From: Neptunomonas qingdaonensis | Lineage (GTDB): Bacteria > Pseudomonadota > Gammaproteobacteria > Pseudomonadales > Balneatricaceae | Assembly (NCBI RefSeq): GCF_900113275.1 | Contig: NZ_FOOU01000002.1 | Span: forward strand, 248,001-312,000 | Direction: 5' to 3' | Length of the DNA: 64,000 bases | Part shown: positions 1-8,921 of the stretch, piece after piece | Layout: every line of letters begins with the position of its first letter | Numbering within the stretch: the first letter of the stretch is position 1 | Notes under the pieces: model-generated | What the model was told of the DNA's origin: nothing | The model's database searches: none | What the model saw: the letters and a program-made list of their open reading frames with translations, nothing else | Translations under genes and position numbers: made by a program

Positions 1-1844
1 GCAAAGTCAGCATCCATGATACGTGATTTAGCTGCCGATACGTTTTCTGATACGTTTGACAGGTTGTTCACGGTAAAGTCCAGACGGTTACTCACCGCAC
101 CGAGATCACCACGGGTTGAATTGATCTGTTCTAGAGCTGTATCGATAGTACCAATTGCTTTTTGAGCGCCCGCAGCAGTAGAAATGTCGATACTCGCGAC
201 TGAACCACCTACAGAGTTGGCATCAGACTGATTGGTTTCCAATAAACCTGATTTAGCTGCAACGCTTGACCCATCTGGATTAAACTTAATTGAAATATCG
301 CTACCATCATCACTAGTGAGCTTAATTGCGCTAGTGTTACCTGTATTAACTGAAGCCGCTAAAGCAGCTGCAGTGTTCGCTCCTTCACCAAAGGATATTG
401 GAGCATTCGACTCTAGAACTAGGACTCCACCTTGAATCTCAGCAGTAACACCGTGTGTATTAGTACCTGTATTTATAGTTGAAGCCAGAGTTGTTAACTC
501 AGCCTCAGTTGCAGCAGCAGGGTCTGTAATACCTGAAATATCAATATCTGAACCATTAATGCTTAAATTATCACTGGCGGTATTCAAAGTTGTGCCTGTA
601 ATTTCTCTAGACACATGTACAGAAGCCGTAACACCTGCATCAGCATCATTAATCGCCGCAACTTTTTCGGTGACACCTGTTGAAGATGAAGCACCTATTT
701 CAACGCCATTAATGATCAAGTCTCCTGCAGCGAAGGCAGTAGCATTAACAGCCGTACCTTCAACCTCACCAGCAGAACTACGCTCATTCAATCCTAACGC
801 AGCCAAATCTGTAGCGTTCCCTTCAATCGTCAGCGCTTTGCCGTCATCACTAGAGAGCAACAATCTAGTTTCAGTTGATGCCGCCAACGTACCTGTAGCT
901 GCAGCAGAATCTGTCACTGCCAATTTGGCTGCCCCATCACTGGCCAAAACCAACTTACCCTCATCGTCAGTAGAAGCAACAATAGTTCCACCGGTAGTAT
1001 CATTAATTTTAGATACCAACTCGTCCATGTTATCCGTGCCTGTAATGGTATATACCTGATCTGTACCATCTCCCATCGTAGCAGTAAGTGTTAATGTATC
1101 TGTACCAGCTACCAGAATACCGCTGCCTTTGCTTGTGGCAGTTTCTTCTAGGTATGTAGATGCAGTAACACCTTCAACAGCATTAAAGGCGGCAACTAAA
1201 TCTTCAACGTTTGTGCCTGCCGCTGATTGATCATAAGCTCCAAGTGCATGCCCATTAACCTGTACATCACCTGCCAACATGGTGATACTAGCTTCTGTAA
1301 TTGAAGAGCCCATCACATCACCAGAAACACCACCGCCCAAGCTCTTAGAATCCATCTTACCTATTTCCAAAGAAATCGTCTGGTTCGCTTCAGCACCCAC
1401 CTGCAGATCAACTTTTCCTAACGTACCATCGAGAATATTCAGGCCGTTAAAAGACGTGGTCTCAGAGATACGGTCCAGCTCAGCGACCAGCTGTTTAACC
1501 TCGGCATCCAGAGTTGAACGGTTACCCGAATCGTAAGTACCACTGGCAGACTGGATAGACAGTTCACGCATACGCTGCAGGATGTTGGTAGACTCATCCA
1601 ATGCACCTTCAGCGGTCTGAATCATTGATGCACCGTCGTTAGCGTTACGTACCGCCTGGTTCAAACCATTTACCTGAGAAGTCATACGGTTGGCGATAGA
1701 CAGACCTGCGGCATCATCTGCAGCGGAGTTGATACGCTTTCCGCTTGTCAGACGTTCCATAGAGGTGTTCAGGTCGTTCTGAGACATTGTCAGGTTACGC
1801 TGAGCGTTAAGTGACATAATGTTTGAGTTAATTACCATAGACAT
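1..1844 (-). CDS. Flagellin, 3' end beyond window
   Basis: Filament subunit exported by the flagellar type III system. About 614 residues are visible, starting MSMVINSNIMSLNAQRNL, the classic flagellin N-terminus, and running to the conserved C-terminal part (SRIMDADFA), so only roughly 35 residues lie outside the window. The N-terminal D0/D1 coil is followed by a long variable central region (about residues 180-530) with several flagellin-IN-like segments and many Thr/Ser/Ala/Asp, then the C-terminal D1/D0 helix. The first ATG (1842-1844) is preceded by AGGAGAA at good spacing. A sigma-28-type promoter and a hairpin leader lie upstream. The subunit is larger than E. coli FliC (about 500 residues); size alone does not tell fliC from flaA/flaB. 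Confidence 0.95.
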   Translation of the reverse strand, partial: MSMVINSNIMSLNAQRNLTMSQNDLNTSMERLTSGKRINSAADDAAGLSIANRMTSQVNGLNQAVRNANDGASMIQTAEGALDESTNILQRMRELSIQSASGTYDSGNRSTLDAEVKQLVAELDRISETTSFNGLNILDGTLGKVDLQVGAEANQTISLEIGKMDSKSLGGGVSGDVMGSSITEASITMLAGDVQVNGHALGAYDQSAAGTNVEDLVAAFNAVEGVTASTYLEETATSKGSGILVAGTDTLTLTATMGDGTDQVYTITGTDNMDELVSKINDTTGGTIVASTDDEGKLVLASDGAAKLAVTDSAAATGTLAASTETRLLLSSDDGKALTIEGNATDLAALGLNERSSAGEVEGTAVNATAFAAGDLIINGVEIGASSSTGVTEKVAAINDADAGVTASVHVSREITGTTLNTASDNLSINGSDIDISGITDPAAATEAELTTLASTINTGTNTHGVTAEIQGGVLVLESNAPISFGEGANTAAALAASVNTGNTSAIKLTSDDGSDISIKFNPDGSSVAAKSGLLETNQSDANSVGGSVASIDISTAAGAQKAIGTIDTALEQINSTRGDLGAVSNRLDFTVNNLSNVSENVSAAKSRIMDADF

Positions 1845-1859
1845 GAGGCTTTCTCCTAT

Positions 1860-1879
1860 CAACCAGATTTATCTGGTTG
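1860..1879 (-). promoter_or_regulatory. Hairpin next to flagellin ribosome-binding site
   Basis: A perfect 9-bp inverted repeat (CAACCAGAT/ATCTGGTTG in mRNA sense, two bases between arms) lies about 4 nt upstream of the AGGAGAA of the flagellin gene. It sits in a leader of about 175 nt between the sigma-28 promoter and the start codon. A hairpin beside a GGA-containing Shine-Dalgarno is the setting in which CsrA or an RNA-binding protein could act; that role is inference. Confidence 0.5.
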
Positions 1880-2021
1880 TTTTTGTGTTCGTTACCGGTG
1901 TACTGCTACTTTAAATGTGGCATCGTCACCGGGTATGTTTAAGCTATCGACCAATGGTTTGGTTGCTTTAGACTTTATTTTAAGTTTCTTTTATGGCAGC
2001 GTTCTGCCTCGCTTACGTGAT

Positions 2022-2048
2022 CTATCGGCGCTTTTGCGCGCTGCTTTA
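2022..2048 (-). promoter_or_regulatory. Sigma-28 (FliA) promoter of flagellin gene
   Basis: Reading the minus strand: TAAAGCAG, an 11-nt spacer, then GCCGATAG. The FliA consensus is TAAAGTTT-N11-GCCGATAA, so the -10 element differs in one base and the spacing is exact. It lies about 178 nt upstream of the flagellin start and is oriented towards it. Confidence 0.85.
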
Positions 2049-2127
2049 GGAATGCTTTTAGAGAAAATGTGCAGCGCTTTTTAAACGCTCTTTAAGCACT
2101 TAATTCATGTTGACAATGGAATTTTTT

Positions 2128-2436
2128 ATGCTAAGAATGACACAGCAACTACTTGATTTAACAAAAGAAATACAAGCCTCTGCAGAATCAGAAACGTGGG
2201 ATAACGTGGCAAAACTACAAATTAGCCGCGAGAATTTAATAAAAAAAATAGAGCAATTACCCACACCTGAGGATGAAAAAACATCCCTCGCGATTGAGGC
2301 GCTGATTATCGAAATACAAAAGGTAGACGCACAGATAATGCCCAAAGTGGCTGAGCAGATGCGCGCCTTAAATGAGAACAGAAAACAGACCAACCAGGGG
2401 AAGAAAATGACAAAGGCTTATCAGTCGACCCGATAA
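2128..2436 (+). CDS. FliT-like flagellar chaperone (small coiled-coil protein)
   Basis: A 102-residue protein beginning MLRMTQQLLDLTKEIQ. It is charged and helical throughout, with Trp-Asp in the first third (ETWDNVAKLQ) and a run of Leu/Ile heptads. FliT proteins have this size and look: about 100-120 residues, N-terminal LL..T..(A)..W..L, helical bundle; they bind the filament cap FliD and in enterics also FlhDC. I chose the ATG at 2128, with GGA seven bases upstream; ATGs at 2107 and 2119 are in frame but have no obvious Shine-Dalgarno. The gene is convergent with flgL and divergent from flagellin, whereas FliT is usually encoded next to fliS/fliD. Assignment rests on size, composition and context. 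Confidence 0.55.
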   Translation: MLRMTQQLLDLTKEIQASAESETWDNVAKLQISRENLIKKIEQLPTPEDEKTSLAIEALIIEIQKVDAQIMPKVAEQMRALNENRKQTNQGKKMTKAYQSTR

Positions 2437-2441
2437 GCCTT
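2413..2441 (+). terminator. Hairpin at the end of the FliT-like gene
   Basis: A perfect 10-bp inverted repeat (AAGGCTTATC/GATAAGCCTT, 9-nt loop) contains the stop codon of the FliT-like gene. The convergent flgL gene ends at 2552, so it could stop transcription from either side; the T-tract is short. Confidence 0.55.
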
Positions 2442-2551
2442 ATATGAGTGTACCGGCATGAATGCAACGGCGTGCGCCAAGGAATTTACAGAAAGGAACT
2501 TACAAAAAGGAGCTTACTGACCCAGCTCAGCTTAATGTAACAACCGACCCG

Positions 2552-3823
2552 TTAGTTAATATAGTTAAACAGTGACAGTGCAGATACGCGCCCGAAGGTT
2601 GCCTGAGCAGCCGACAAGGTGGCTTCTTCTAATTTAAACAGGCTAATCGCAGAGGCCAGATCGGCATCCACCAAACTGGATATTGCCGACTCGGTAAACA
2701 ACTTAAAATCCAGATTAGAGCTGCTCATAAACTCCAGTGAGCTTAAGCGCGAACCTAATGTCGCGACCACCTCGCTGTTACGGTCCGACGCTTGCTTAAA
2801 CTGATCCAGGCTGGTGGCTACCAGCTCGCTCAACTCATCACGCTCTGCCTGACTACTCACCGGTTTATTCAAGCCCTCTGCCAGATCCATAGCTACATCG
2901 AGAATGTTTTTCTTTTCTGTTGAGACGTTAAACGTCAATGTATTGTCTGTAGCACTCGCCGGAGCATTCAGCTCAAATGCCATTCCGTTAAAGTCGATCG
3001 AATCACCCGGTGTAAAAGAGGTTGAGGATACTATTTCGTTTCCGCCGCTATCACTTATTTGATAACTGTATGATCCGGAAGGAATAGGAGCGTCTTCTGT
3101 GACTGCAATCGTAAGGTCACCCAATCCTTTGACGGCCTCGTTGAAGCTTGCTTCATCTTCGGTCGACGCAAAAGATACATTACTGACAAAAGGCTCTGTC
3201 GTGGTAACACCGCTTTCGTAATCAAAGGCCTCCTGGCCTGTCATGGTCACGTTCAGGCGATCATCGACTGACTCAAACAGGTACGCACCTGAATCGTTAG
3301 ACGGCATAAACAGCTCAGAACCTACCTGTATCTGCCGCTGACCATCGTCGCCCTGGTATGCGTAGCGTCCATTTTCCAGAACATAGGGCTTAGTCGAACC
3401 CTGACTACCCGAAAACAGATATTCACCTTGCGAATCCTGCGTATTCATCAGGCCAGCGACATAGCCCGTTAGCTGGCCAAGCTCATTCGCGATAGATTTT
3501 CTGTCCTGGTCCTGCAAGGTTCCATTGGCGGCGTTCAGTGTCAGCTCGCGCATGCGGTTAAGCGCGATATTAACATCATCAAGAATCGTTTCTTCTAACG
3601 CCAAACGGCGTTCGGTAACATTGATGTTGTCATCATATTTTTCGTACTGCGACAATTCACGCTCGAGCTTCACAACCTGAGCCGCTGCGACCGGGTCATC
3701 CGAAGGAGTCTGCAGTTTTTTACCCGTCGAGACCTGATCTTGCAGCCCAGCCAGTTTTGACTGTGAATTCTGCATCTGATCTATCGATTTAAAATACTGT
3801 TGCTGGGTTGAAATTCTCATCAC
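2552..3823 (-). CDS. flgL: Flagellar hook-filament junction protein FlgL (HAP3)
   Basis: Hook-associated protein 3, the second junction ring between hook and filament. It has 423 residues, starting MMRISTQQQYFKSIDQMQNS and carrying the flagellin-like N-terminal helix with LQTPSDDPVAA, the signature of FlgL. The C-terminus (ATFGRVSALSLFNYIN) is the FlgL/flagellin D0 helix. The middle (about 170-300) is a variable beta-rich domain, making the protein longer than E. coli FlgL (317). The gene starts 13 bp after flgK ends and is surely cotranscribed with it from the sigma-28 promoter before flgK. Two adjacent in-frame ATGs at the start cannot be separated. Confidence 0.96.
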   Translation of the reverse strand: MMRISTQQQYFKSIDQMQNSQSKLAGLQDQVSTGKKLQTPSDDPVAAAQVVKLERELSQYEKYDDNINVTERRLALEETILDDVNIALNRMRELTLNAANGTLQDQDRKSIANELGQLTGYVAGLMNTQDSQGEYLFSGSQGSTKPYVLENGRYAYQGDDGQRQIQVGSELFMPSNDSGAYLFESVDDRLNVTMTGQEAFDYESGVTTTEPFVSNVSFASTEDEASFNEAVKGLGDLTIAVTEDAPIPSGSYSYQISDSGGNEIVSSTSFTPGDSIDFNGMAFELNAPASATDNTLTFNVSTEKKNILDVAMDLAEGLNKPVSSQAERDELSELVATSLDQFKQASDRNSEVVATLGSRLSSLEFMSSSNLDFKLFTESAISSLVDADLASAISLFKLEEATLSAAQATFGRVSALSLFNYIN

Positions 3824-3836
3824 TCAGCCTCCCTGG

Positions 3837-5882
3837 TTAAATGCTATTAAGCAAGCTATCAAATAATGTTTGCGATGTTTTTATCAGTTGAGCTGATGCT
3901 TGATACGCTTGCTGAAACTGTACTAATTTAGCCGCTTCTTCATCGAGGTTAACGCCCGAGACACTCGATTTTGCCGTCACGGTAGAATCCAATACGGCTT
4001 TATTGGCCTCCATGGTGACTCGTGAACTTGAGGTGCGTGTGCCGACACGTTCGATCAGACTGCCGTAAAGATCCTGATAAGCGCCACCATCAAAAATATC
4101 TTTCTGCTGCAAATCGGATAACGCTAACGCATTACGGTTATCGGATACACCATCTTTATTAAAGCTAAAACTGAAGCGATCTCCGGGGGTTGGCAATCCC
4201 TCTACGACAACATCATATCCGTTTAACTCAATCGTCTTGCCCACCTCATAATCACTACTAGACAAGGCCTGTGGGTTAGACGGTTCGCTCATGTCATAAA
4301 CGGTATAGGTCATCACTGAGTCGGCAACTGACGCATCCGGGTTATTAAATACAATATCGATAGGCGGATCGAGTTTATTACTAGCGGCCATTAAAACATC
4401 GGGATCAGTTACCGATACTGTCGCCACACCTGAACCATTATTATCACTATCAGGGGTGACTCTTACGGGCGACGCTAACGCCAGTTTTCGACCATCCTGA
4501 AGCTGTAACGACAGGTCTTCTGCACCCGTGCGTACCGGCTGAATCAGGAAGGTGTCGCCATTGGACAAACGCGTATCTGTTTTTAAGGTAACTTTCATGC
4601 CATCTACCTGAAAAGATAATGTTTTACCATCGGCATCCAGATAAAACTCGCCCTCCTCATCAACGGCGGCTAAAGCATCTGCCGTAGTAGCAAAACTGGT
4701 GGCAGGTAATTCTGGCTTAACTTCTGCCAGTTGATTAATACGCATCTGTTTGCCATCACTATTACGGATCAGCGTAATACTGTTATCACTGTCGTACGTC
4801 AGTTCGTAATCGGAGGCCTGTAGCTTGGAGATATCCTGAATTGATACGCCACTGGTTGCCCGCATACTCGATTGGTTATCTGATCTTGAAGATATCCGGC
4901 TATATTGCTGCGCAGCCGAGTTAACATCTTTAAACAGATCGCCGCCCAGTTCATTATTCAGATCCATACCCGCACTGTGCAGTGTATTCATACTCTCGGC
5001 AAAACCAATCGCCATGCGTCCTAATTCATCGCGGGCATCATCCAGCGCTTCGTCCCGGTATTGCAGTAGTCCGCCGATACTGCCGCCGCTCAGCTCATCC
5101 GTAACGGTAATCTTTTGACCTGAAATGATGAGCGCCAGGTCATTCTGCGAACTATCCGGATCCCCTTGTAACGACTGCATCTGGCTGGCAGAAGTTCCCA
5201 CCACCAGAGGCTGGCCGTTACCGATAAAGACACTAAACTGTTCGCCCTGCTCCAGGACTCTGATACCGACCATTTCAGATAACTGGTTGGTGAGCTCTTC
5301 ACGCTGATCTTTAAGCTCGTTAGCGGGATTACCGGATGATGTTGCCGTCTGGATGTTATCATTTAACTCGGCGATGCTGCTCGCCAATGAATTAATCTGG
5401 CTGGCGACATCATCCATCACACCGTTAATGGTGGCACTTTGACGACTGATATGCGCATCCAAATCATTGAAACGCTTAACCACGGCGTCTGATTGGGCAA
5501 CAAACAACTCCCTATTGGCAATTGAAACCGGATCATCCACCACATTTTGTAATGCACTGAAGTACTGATCCAGCGCATTAGATACACTGGTTGTGTTAGT
5601 AGCGAGCAGGTTATCTAACTCGCCGGACATATCCGCATAGGTTGATGTCTGATTATAAGAGGATAGGTCAGACCACAGCTGCTGAGTCAGAAACCGGTTG
5701 GTGATGCGATCAACAGAATCAACCTGCACACCCGTTTGGTCCGGCAGTGTGGAAAAAGTAGCAATCTGACGACTATATCCGGGTGTATTAACATTGGATA
5801 TGTTCTGACCCACCGTCGACAGTGCCGACTGATTCGATCGAAGCGCCTGATTACCTAAATTCAACAAATTGAAACTGGACAT
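3837..5882 (-). CDS. flgK: Flagellar hook-associated protein FlgK (HAP1)
   Basis: First hook-filament junction protein. It has 681 residues. The N-terminus (LLNLGNQALRSNQSALSTVG followed by QNISNVNTPGYSRQ) is the rod/hook/HAP signature, and the C-terminus carries VNLDEEAAKLVQFQQAYQAS, the FlgK D0 helix, ending in LLNSI. The middle (about 340-570) is a variable insertion, so the protein is longer than E. coli FlgK (547). It sits directly after flgJ and before flgL in the usual order, with a FliA-type promoter overlapping the flgJ stop, so flgKL can be expressed late, with FlgM and flagellin. Confidence 0.96.
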   Translation of the reverse strand: MSSFNLLNLGNQALRSNQSALSTVGQNISNVNTPGYSRQIATFSTLPDQTGVQVDSVDRITNRFLTQQLWSDLSSYNQTSTYADMSGELDNLLATNTTSVSNALDQYFSALQNVVDDPVSIANRELFVAQSDAVVKRFNDLDAHISRQSATINGVMDDVASQINSLASSIAELNDNIQTATSSGNPANELKDQREELTNQLSEMVGIRVLEQGEQFSVFIGNGQPLVVGTSASQMQSLQGDPDSSQNDLALIISGQKITVTDELSGGSIGGLLQYRDEALDDARDELGRMAIGFAESMNTLHSAGMDLNNELGGDLFKDVNSAAQQYSRISSRSDNQSSMRATSGVSIQDISKLQASDYELTYDSDNSITLIRNSDGKQMRINQLAEVKPELPATSFATTADALAAVDEEGEFYLDADGKTLSFQVDGMKVTLKTDTRLSNGDTFLIQPVRTGAEDLSLQLQDGRKLALASPVRVTPDSDNNGSGVATVSVTDPDVLMAASNKLDPPIDIVFNNPDASVADSVMTYTVYDMSEPSNPQALSSSDYEVGKTIELNGYDVVVEGLPTPGDRFSFSFNKDGVSDNRNALALSDLQQKDIFDGGAYQDLYGSLIERVGTRTSSSRVTMEANKAVLDSTVTAKSSVSGVNLDEEAAKLVQFQQAYQASAQLIKTSQTLFDSLLNSI

Positions 5883-5940
5883 GATTTATCTCCGGAGAGT
5901 GGCACTGCAATAGCACCAAAACCTCATACTTATCTTCTCT

Positions 5941-5967
5941 ATAGCGGCTAAAGATCAACCTTCTTTA
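5941..5967 (-). promoter_or_regulatory. Sigma-28 (FliA) promoter of flgKL
   Basis: Minus-strand reading: TAAAGAAG, 11-nt spacer, GCCGCTAT. Spacing and the -10 GCCG core match FliA promoters. It overlaps the last codons of flgJ and lies about 59 nt before the flgK start. The -35 half is less perfect than that of flgM. Confidence 0.7.
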
Positions 5968-7010
5968 GGTGTGTTTAGCCCCATTGCCAGAATGCGATTT
6001 TCGAAAATGGTGGTGATCTTGTCTGCATAGGCAGGATCGGTCGCATACCCGGCTGCTTGTAGCTGCTGCAGGTATTCACGTGGATCGGCGGCTAACTCTA
6101 ATGCCTGCTGGTAACGCGGGCTGCTTTGAAGGAAATCAGCATAATCTCTGAAACTCTGCTCGTAAGAGTCGTATGAGCGAAACAGGGCCTTTTCCTGTTG
6201 CGCCACCCCATCACGATATTCCAGTGTATTCACCTGTGCCCGCTCACCATCCCAGCGCTTATCCGCTTTAATATTGAATAAGTTATTGCTGCTGTCGCCC
6301 TGAGCATCGCGAATAATATGCTTGCCCCATCCCGTTTCGAGCGCGGCCTGCGCTAACAGTACTTTGGGATCGACTCCCAGTTGAGCCGACGCCTCTTCAG
6401 CCAAAGGCAGCAAAGCGTTGACGAAGGCTTCTGGCGAATCAAATCTATCCGGCAAATTGGCTGTCGATGCTGTTGTACGTGATGCGGCGACCTTCTCTGC
6501 TAATATCTGCTCAACGGTTTGAGTAATCGGCGTAATAGACGGAGGCACTTCGGTTTTAGTGCTATTCAGCCCTTGTATCGATGACACAGTAACACCCGCA
6601 CCCTGATCAAATGCGCGGTTCAGTAATCGCTCAGACTCCGAAACCGGACGCGAGGTTTTATCATCGTCATCATCGCCCATACGTACATTCAGCTGATGGC
6701 TTAACTGTCGTGCCAGCACATCTGCCAGGCCAATGCCGTTACTTTGCGACATCTCCTGTGTCATCTGGTTATCCAGCATGCCCTGATAAAAACCGACATT
6801 GCCGCCGCTGAACACATTATCTTCACTGAAGGATGCATTCGCCTCGCGCATACTCTTCATGACCATGCTCAAAAACATCTGCTCGAATTGCTGTGCAACC
6901 TGCTTGAGCGCTTCCGGCGTATCGGTTTTTGCCTGCTGTTTGAGCTTTTGCAGACTCCCCATATCGGCATAAAAATCAGGATTGTGTTTTGGATCCGTAT
7001 TGATTGCCAT
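5955..7010 (-). CDS. flgJ: Flagellar rod scaffold/peptidoglycan hydrolase FlgJ
   Basis: Two-domain periplasmic protein of 351 residues. The N-terminal part (about 1-110: EALKQVAQQFEQMFLSMVMK, then MREANASF) is the rod-capping/scaffold domain. A linker of about 80 residues leads to the C-terminal glucosaminidase domain (about 190-350), with LLAQAALETGWGKHII holding the catalytic Glu and a TDPAYADKI segment near the end. The enzyme opens the peptidoglycan for rod passage. Single-domain FlgJ occurs in many bacteria; this is the fused gammaproteobacterial form. It begins 2 bp after the flgI stop. A DDDD stretch near residue 115 is unremarkable linker. Confidence 0.95.
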   Translation of the reverse strand: MAINTDPKHNPDFYADMGSLQKLKQQAKTDTPEALKQVAQQFEQMFLSMVMKSMREANASFSEDNVFSGGNVGFYQGMLDNQMTQEMSQSNGIGLADVLARQLSHQLNVRMGDDDDDKTSRPVSESERLLNRAFDQGAGVTVSSIQGLNSTKTEVPPSITPITQTVEQILAEKVAASRTTASTANLPDRFDSPEAFVNALLPLAEEASAQLGVDPKVLLAQAALETGWGKHIIRDAQGDSSNNLFNIKADKRWDGERAQVNTLEYRDGVAQQEKALFRSYDSYEQSFRDYADFLQSSPRYQQALELAADPREYLQQLQAAGYATDPAYADKITTIFENRILAMGLNTPKEG

Positions 7011-7012
7011 GA

Positions 7013-8119
7013 TCAGATCACTATCAGTTCGGCTTTAAGCGCACCCGCTTGCTTAAGCGCTTCCAGAATGGCCATTAAATCACCCGGAGCAGCACCTACC
7101 TGGTTTACCGCTTCGATAATCTCTTGCAATGATGTGCCCGGCGAAAACTCAAACATATGCCCTGAACCCGCATCCACCTCTATACCGGTACGCGGCGCGA
7201 TTACTGTATCGCCTCCCGCTAAGGCATTAGGCTGATTCACATCCAGGTTTTCTGTGATGGCAACGGTTAATCCACCGTGAGTAATAGCAACCGGCGATAC
7301 ACGTACGTCCTGCCCTATGACAATCGTACCGGTGCGCGAATTGATAATGACTTTAGCCACCTCTTTAGCCGGTGTGATTTCCAGATTTTCCAGTACAGAA
7401 ATAAATGAAACGCGTTGCGATGCATCTCTTGGCGCTCTGACACGAATCGATGTAGCATCAAGCGCCGCCGCCGTATTCATGCCCAGCAAAGCGTTGATCT
7501 CTTCTGAAACCCGTCGCGAGGTCGTGAAGTCAGGATGATTAAGGTTAAGAATCAGGCTATCACCCTGCGAAAAGGCATTCGGCACGGTACGCTCAACTGT
7601 CGCACCATTAGGAATACGCCCTACACTGGGCACGTTTAATGATAAGCGCGAGCCATCCTTACCTTCGACACCAAAACCGGAAACCACCAGGTTACCCTGC
7701 GCCATTGCATAGATTTGGCCATCAGCACCTTTCAGCGGCGCCATCAGCAAACTACCACCGCGCAGACTTTTTGAATCACCAATAGAGGATACCGTCAGAT
7801 CAATGGTTTGACCGGGTTTGGAAAAAGGCGGCAACTCTGCATGGATAGCGACGGCGGCTATATTTTTCGATTTAGGATCTATGGTTGAAGGGATAGCTAC
7901 GCCAAAATTGTTCAACATATTTCTGAATGTCTGCGATGTAAAGTTAGCCTTATCACCGGTACCATCCAAGCCGACCACCAGGCCATAACCCACCAACTGG
8001 TTATTACGTACGCCGGCTACTGAGGTGATATCTTTTATACGCTCAGCCATTGCACCGGATGAAAACAACAATGTCATGAGTAGCAATGTAACAAGCTTAT
8101 TGATCATGTGATTCATCAC
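7013..8119 (-). CDS. flgI: Flagellar P-ring protein FlgI
   Basis: Periplasmic P-ring subunit that forms the bushing around the rod in peptidoglycan. It has 368 residues with an N-terminal signal peptide ([19 protein letters not shown], cleavage before ERIKDI) followed by the family signature [19 protein letters not shown] and [13 protein letters not shown]. The C-terminus ([20 protein letters not shown]) is the conserved FlgI end. Length is standard. It lies between flgH and flgJ, as in nearly all gammaproteobacterial flagellar operons. Confidence 0.97.
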   Translation of the reverse strand: MMNHMINKLVTLLLMTLLFSSGAMAERIKDITSVAGVRNNQLVGYGLVVGLDGTGDKANFTSQTFRNMLNNFGVAIPSTIDPKSKNIAAVAIHAELPPFSKPGQTIDLTVSSIGDSKSLRGGSLLMAPLKGADGQIYAMAQGNLVVSGFGVEGKDGSRLSLNVPSVGRIPNGATVERTVPNAFSQGDSLILNLNHPDFTTSRRVSEEINALLGMNTAAALDATSIRVRAPRDASQRVSFISVLENLEITPAKEVAKVIINSRTGTIVIGQDVRVSPVAITHGGLTVAITENLDVNQPNALAGGDTVIAPRTGIEVDAGSGHMFEFSPGTSLQEIIEAVNQVGAAPGDLMAILEALKQAGALKAELIVI

Positions 8120-8159
8120 TTATACCTTTTTTATTTAAACGCAATCGTTCAAAAGCATT

Positions 8160-8858
8160 CTAGAACGGCCACAATGGGCTTATAAAGAACCGAGTTAACC
8201 ACCCCATCACATTGGTGTCATGCACACCGCCGGTACCACTGTAGCCAATTCTGGCATCTGCCAACTTGGTGGAGGGAATCGTGTTATCAGCAGCAATATC
8301 CTGAGGACGTACCAGACCGCTGATCTGAATATATTCATCGCCCTGATTTAACTGCATCCATTTTTCTCCCCTGACAGACAGCACGCCATTAGGCAGCACT
8401 TCATGAACCGTTACGGTAATGTCACCACTGAGGCTATTGCTCATATCCGACGAGCCTTCACCATCAAAGCTGTTATTTGAAGAGTCGATGTTTGCACTCA
8501 AGGGCGCACCAAACACTGACAGCGCATTACCCAAAATCGTTGGCTGGGGTATCGATAACGAGCTTGTTTTGTCTGCAGTTGTTGACGCCGATTTAGATGA
8601 TTGGGTTTTTTCGCTGAGGACAATAGTAATGATGTCTCCGACGCGATGCGCCCGGCCATCACCGTAAATATCCAGATTAGTCGCGGCATTAAAAATTGAA
8701 CCATCAATCGGTTTAGGTTGTTGCAATTGCTGCGGTGCTACCGGTGCATAATAAGGGCGATCAGGTTTGACGGGCTTGTTTACACAGCCCACCAGCACGA
8801 TAGATACACTTATTAACAAAACAACTTTTTTCATGATGCTTTTCATAAGTCCGGTCAT
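8160..8858 (-). CDS. flgH: Flagellar L-ring lipoprotein FlgH
   Basis: Outer-membrane ring of the basal body. It has 232 residues with a lipoprotein signal peptide; the lipobox is LVGC (Cys at about residue 25), so the mature protein is lipid-anchored. Family motifs include DGRAHRVGDIITIVLSE and LSVRGEKWMQLNQGDEYIQI, with SGLVRPQDI and the end in FFISPLWPF. The first ATG has AGGA six bases upstream; two downstream in-frame ATGs would also leave a signal peptide. It sits between flgG and flgI. Confidence 0.96.
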   Translation of the reverse strand: MTGLMKSIMKKVVLLISVSIVLVGCVNKPVKPDRPYYAPVAPQQLQQPKPIDGSIFNAATNLDIYGDGRAHRVGDIITIVLSEKTQSSKSASTTADKTSSLSIPQPTILGNALSVFGAPLSANIDSSNNSFDGEGSSDMSNSLSGDITVTVHEVLPNGVLSVRGEKWMQLNQGDEYIQISGLVRPQDIAADNTIPSTKLADARIGYSGTGGVHDTNVMGWLTRFFISPLWPF

Positions 8859-8921
8859 AATGATCCTGTTATAAGAGTGCTCATTGCCACCTGCATAAAG
8901 TCCTCTGATTAAATCTACGGC

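Noticed and set aside
232-1536. Plus-strand frames rich in Ala/Ser/Pro over the flagellin gene
   Set aside because: Antisense shadows of the flagellin coding sequence; the minus frame is a perfect flagellin.
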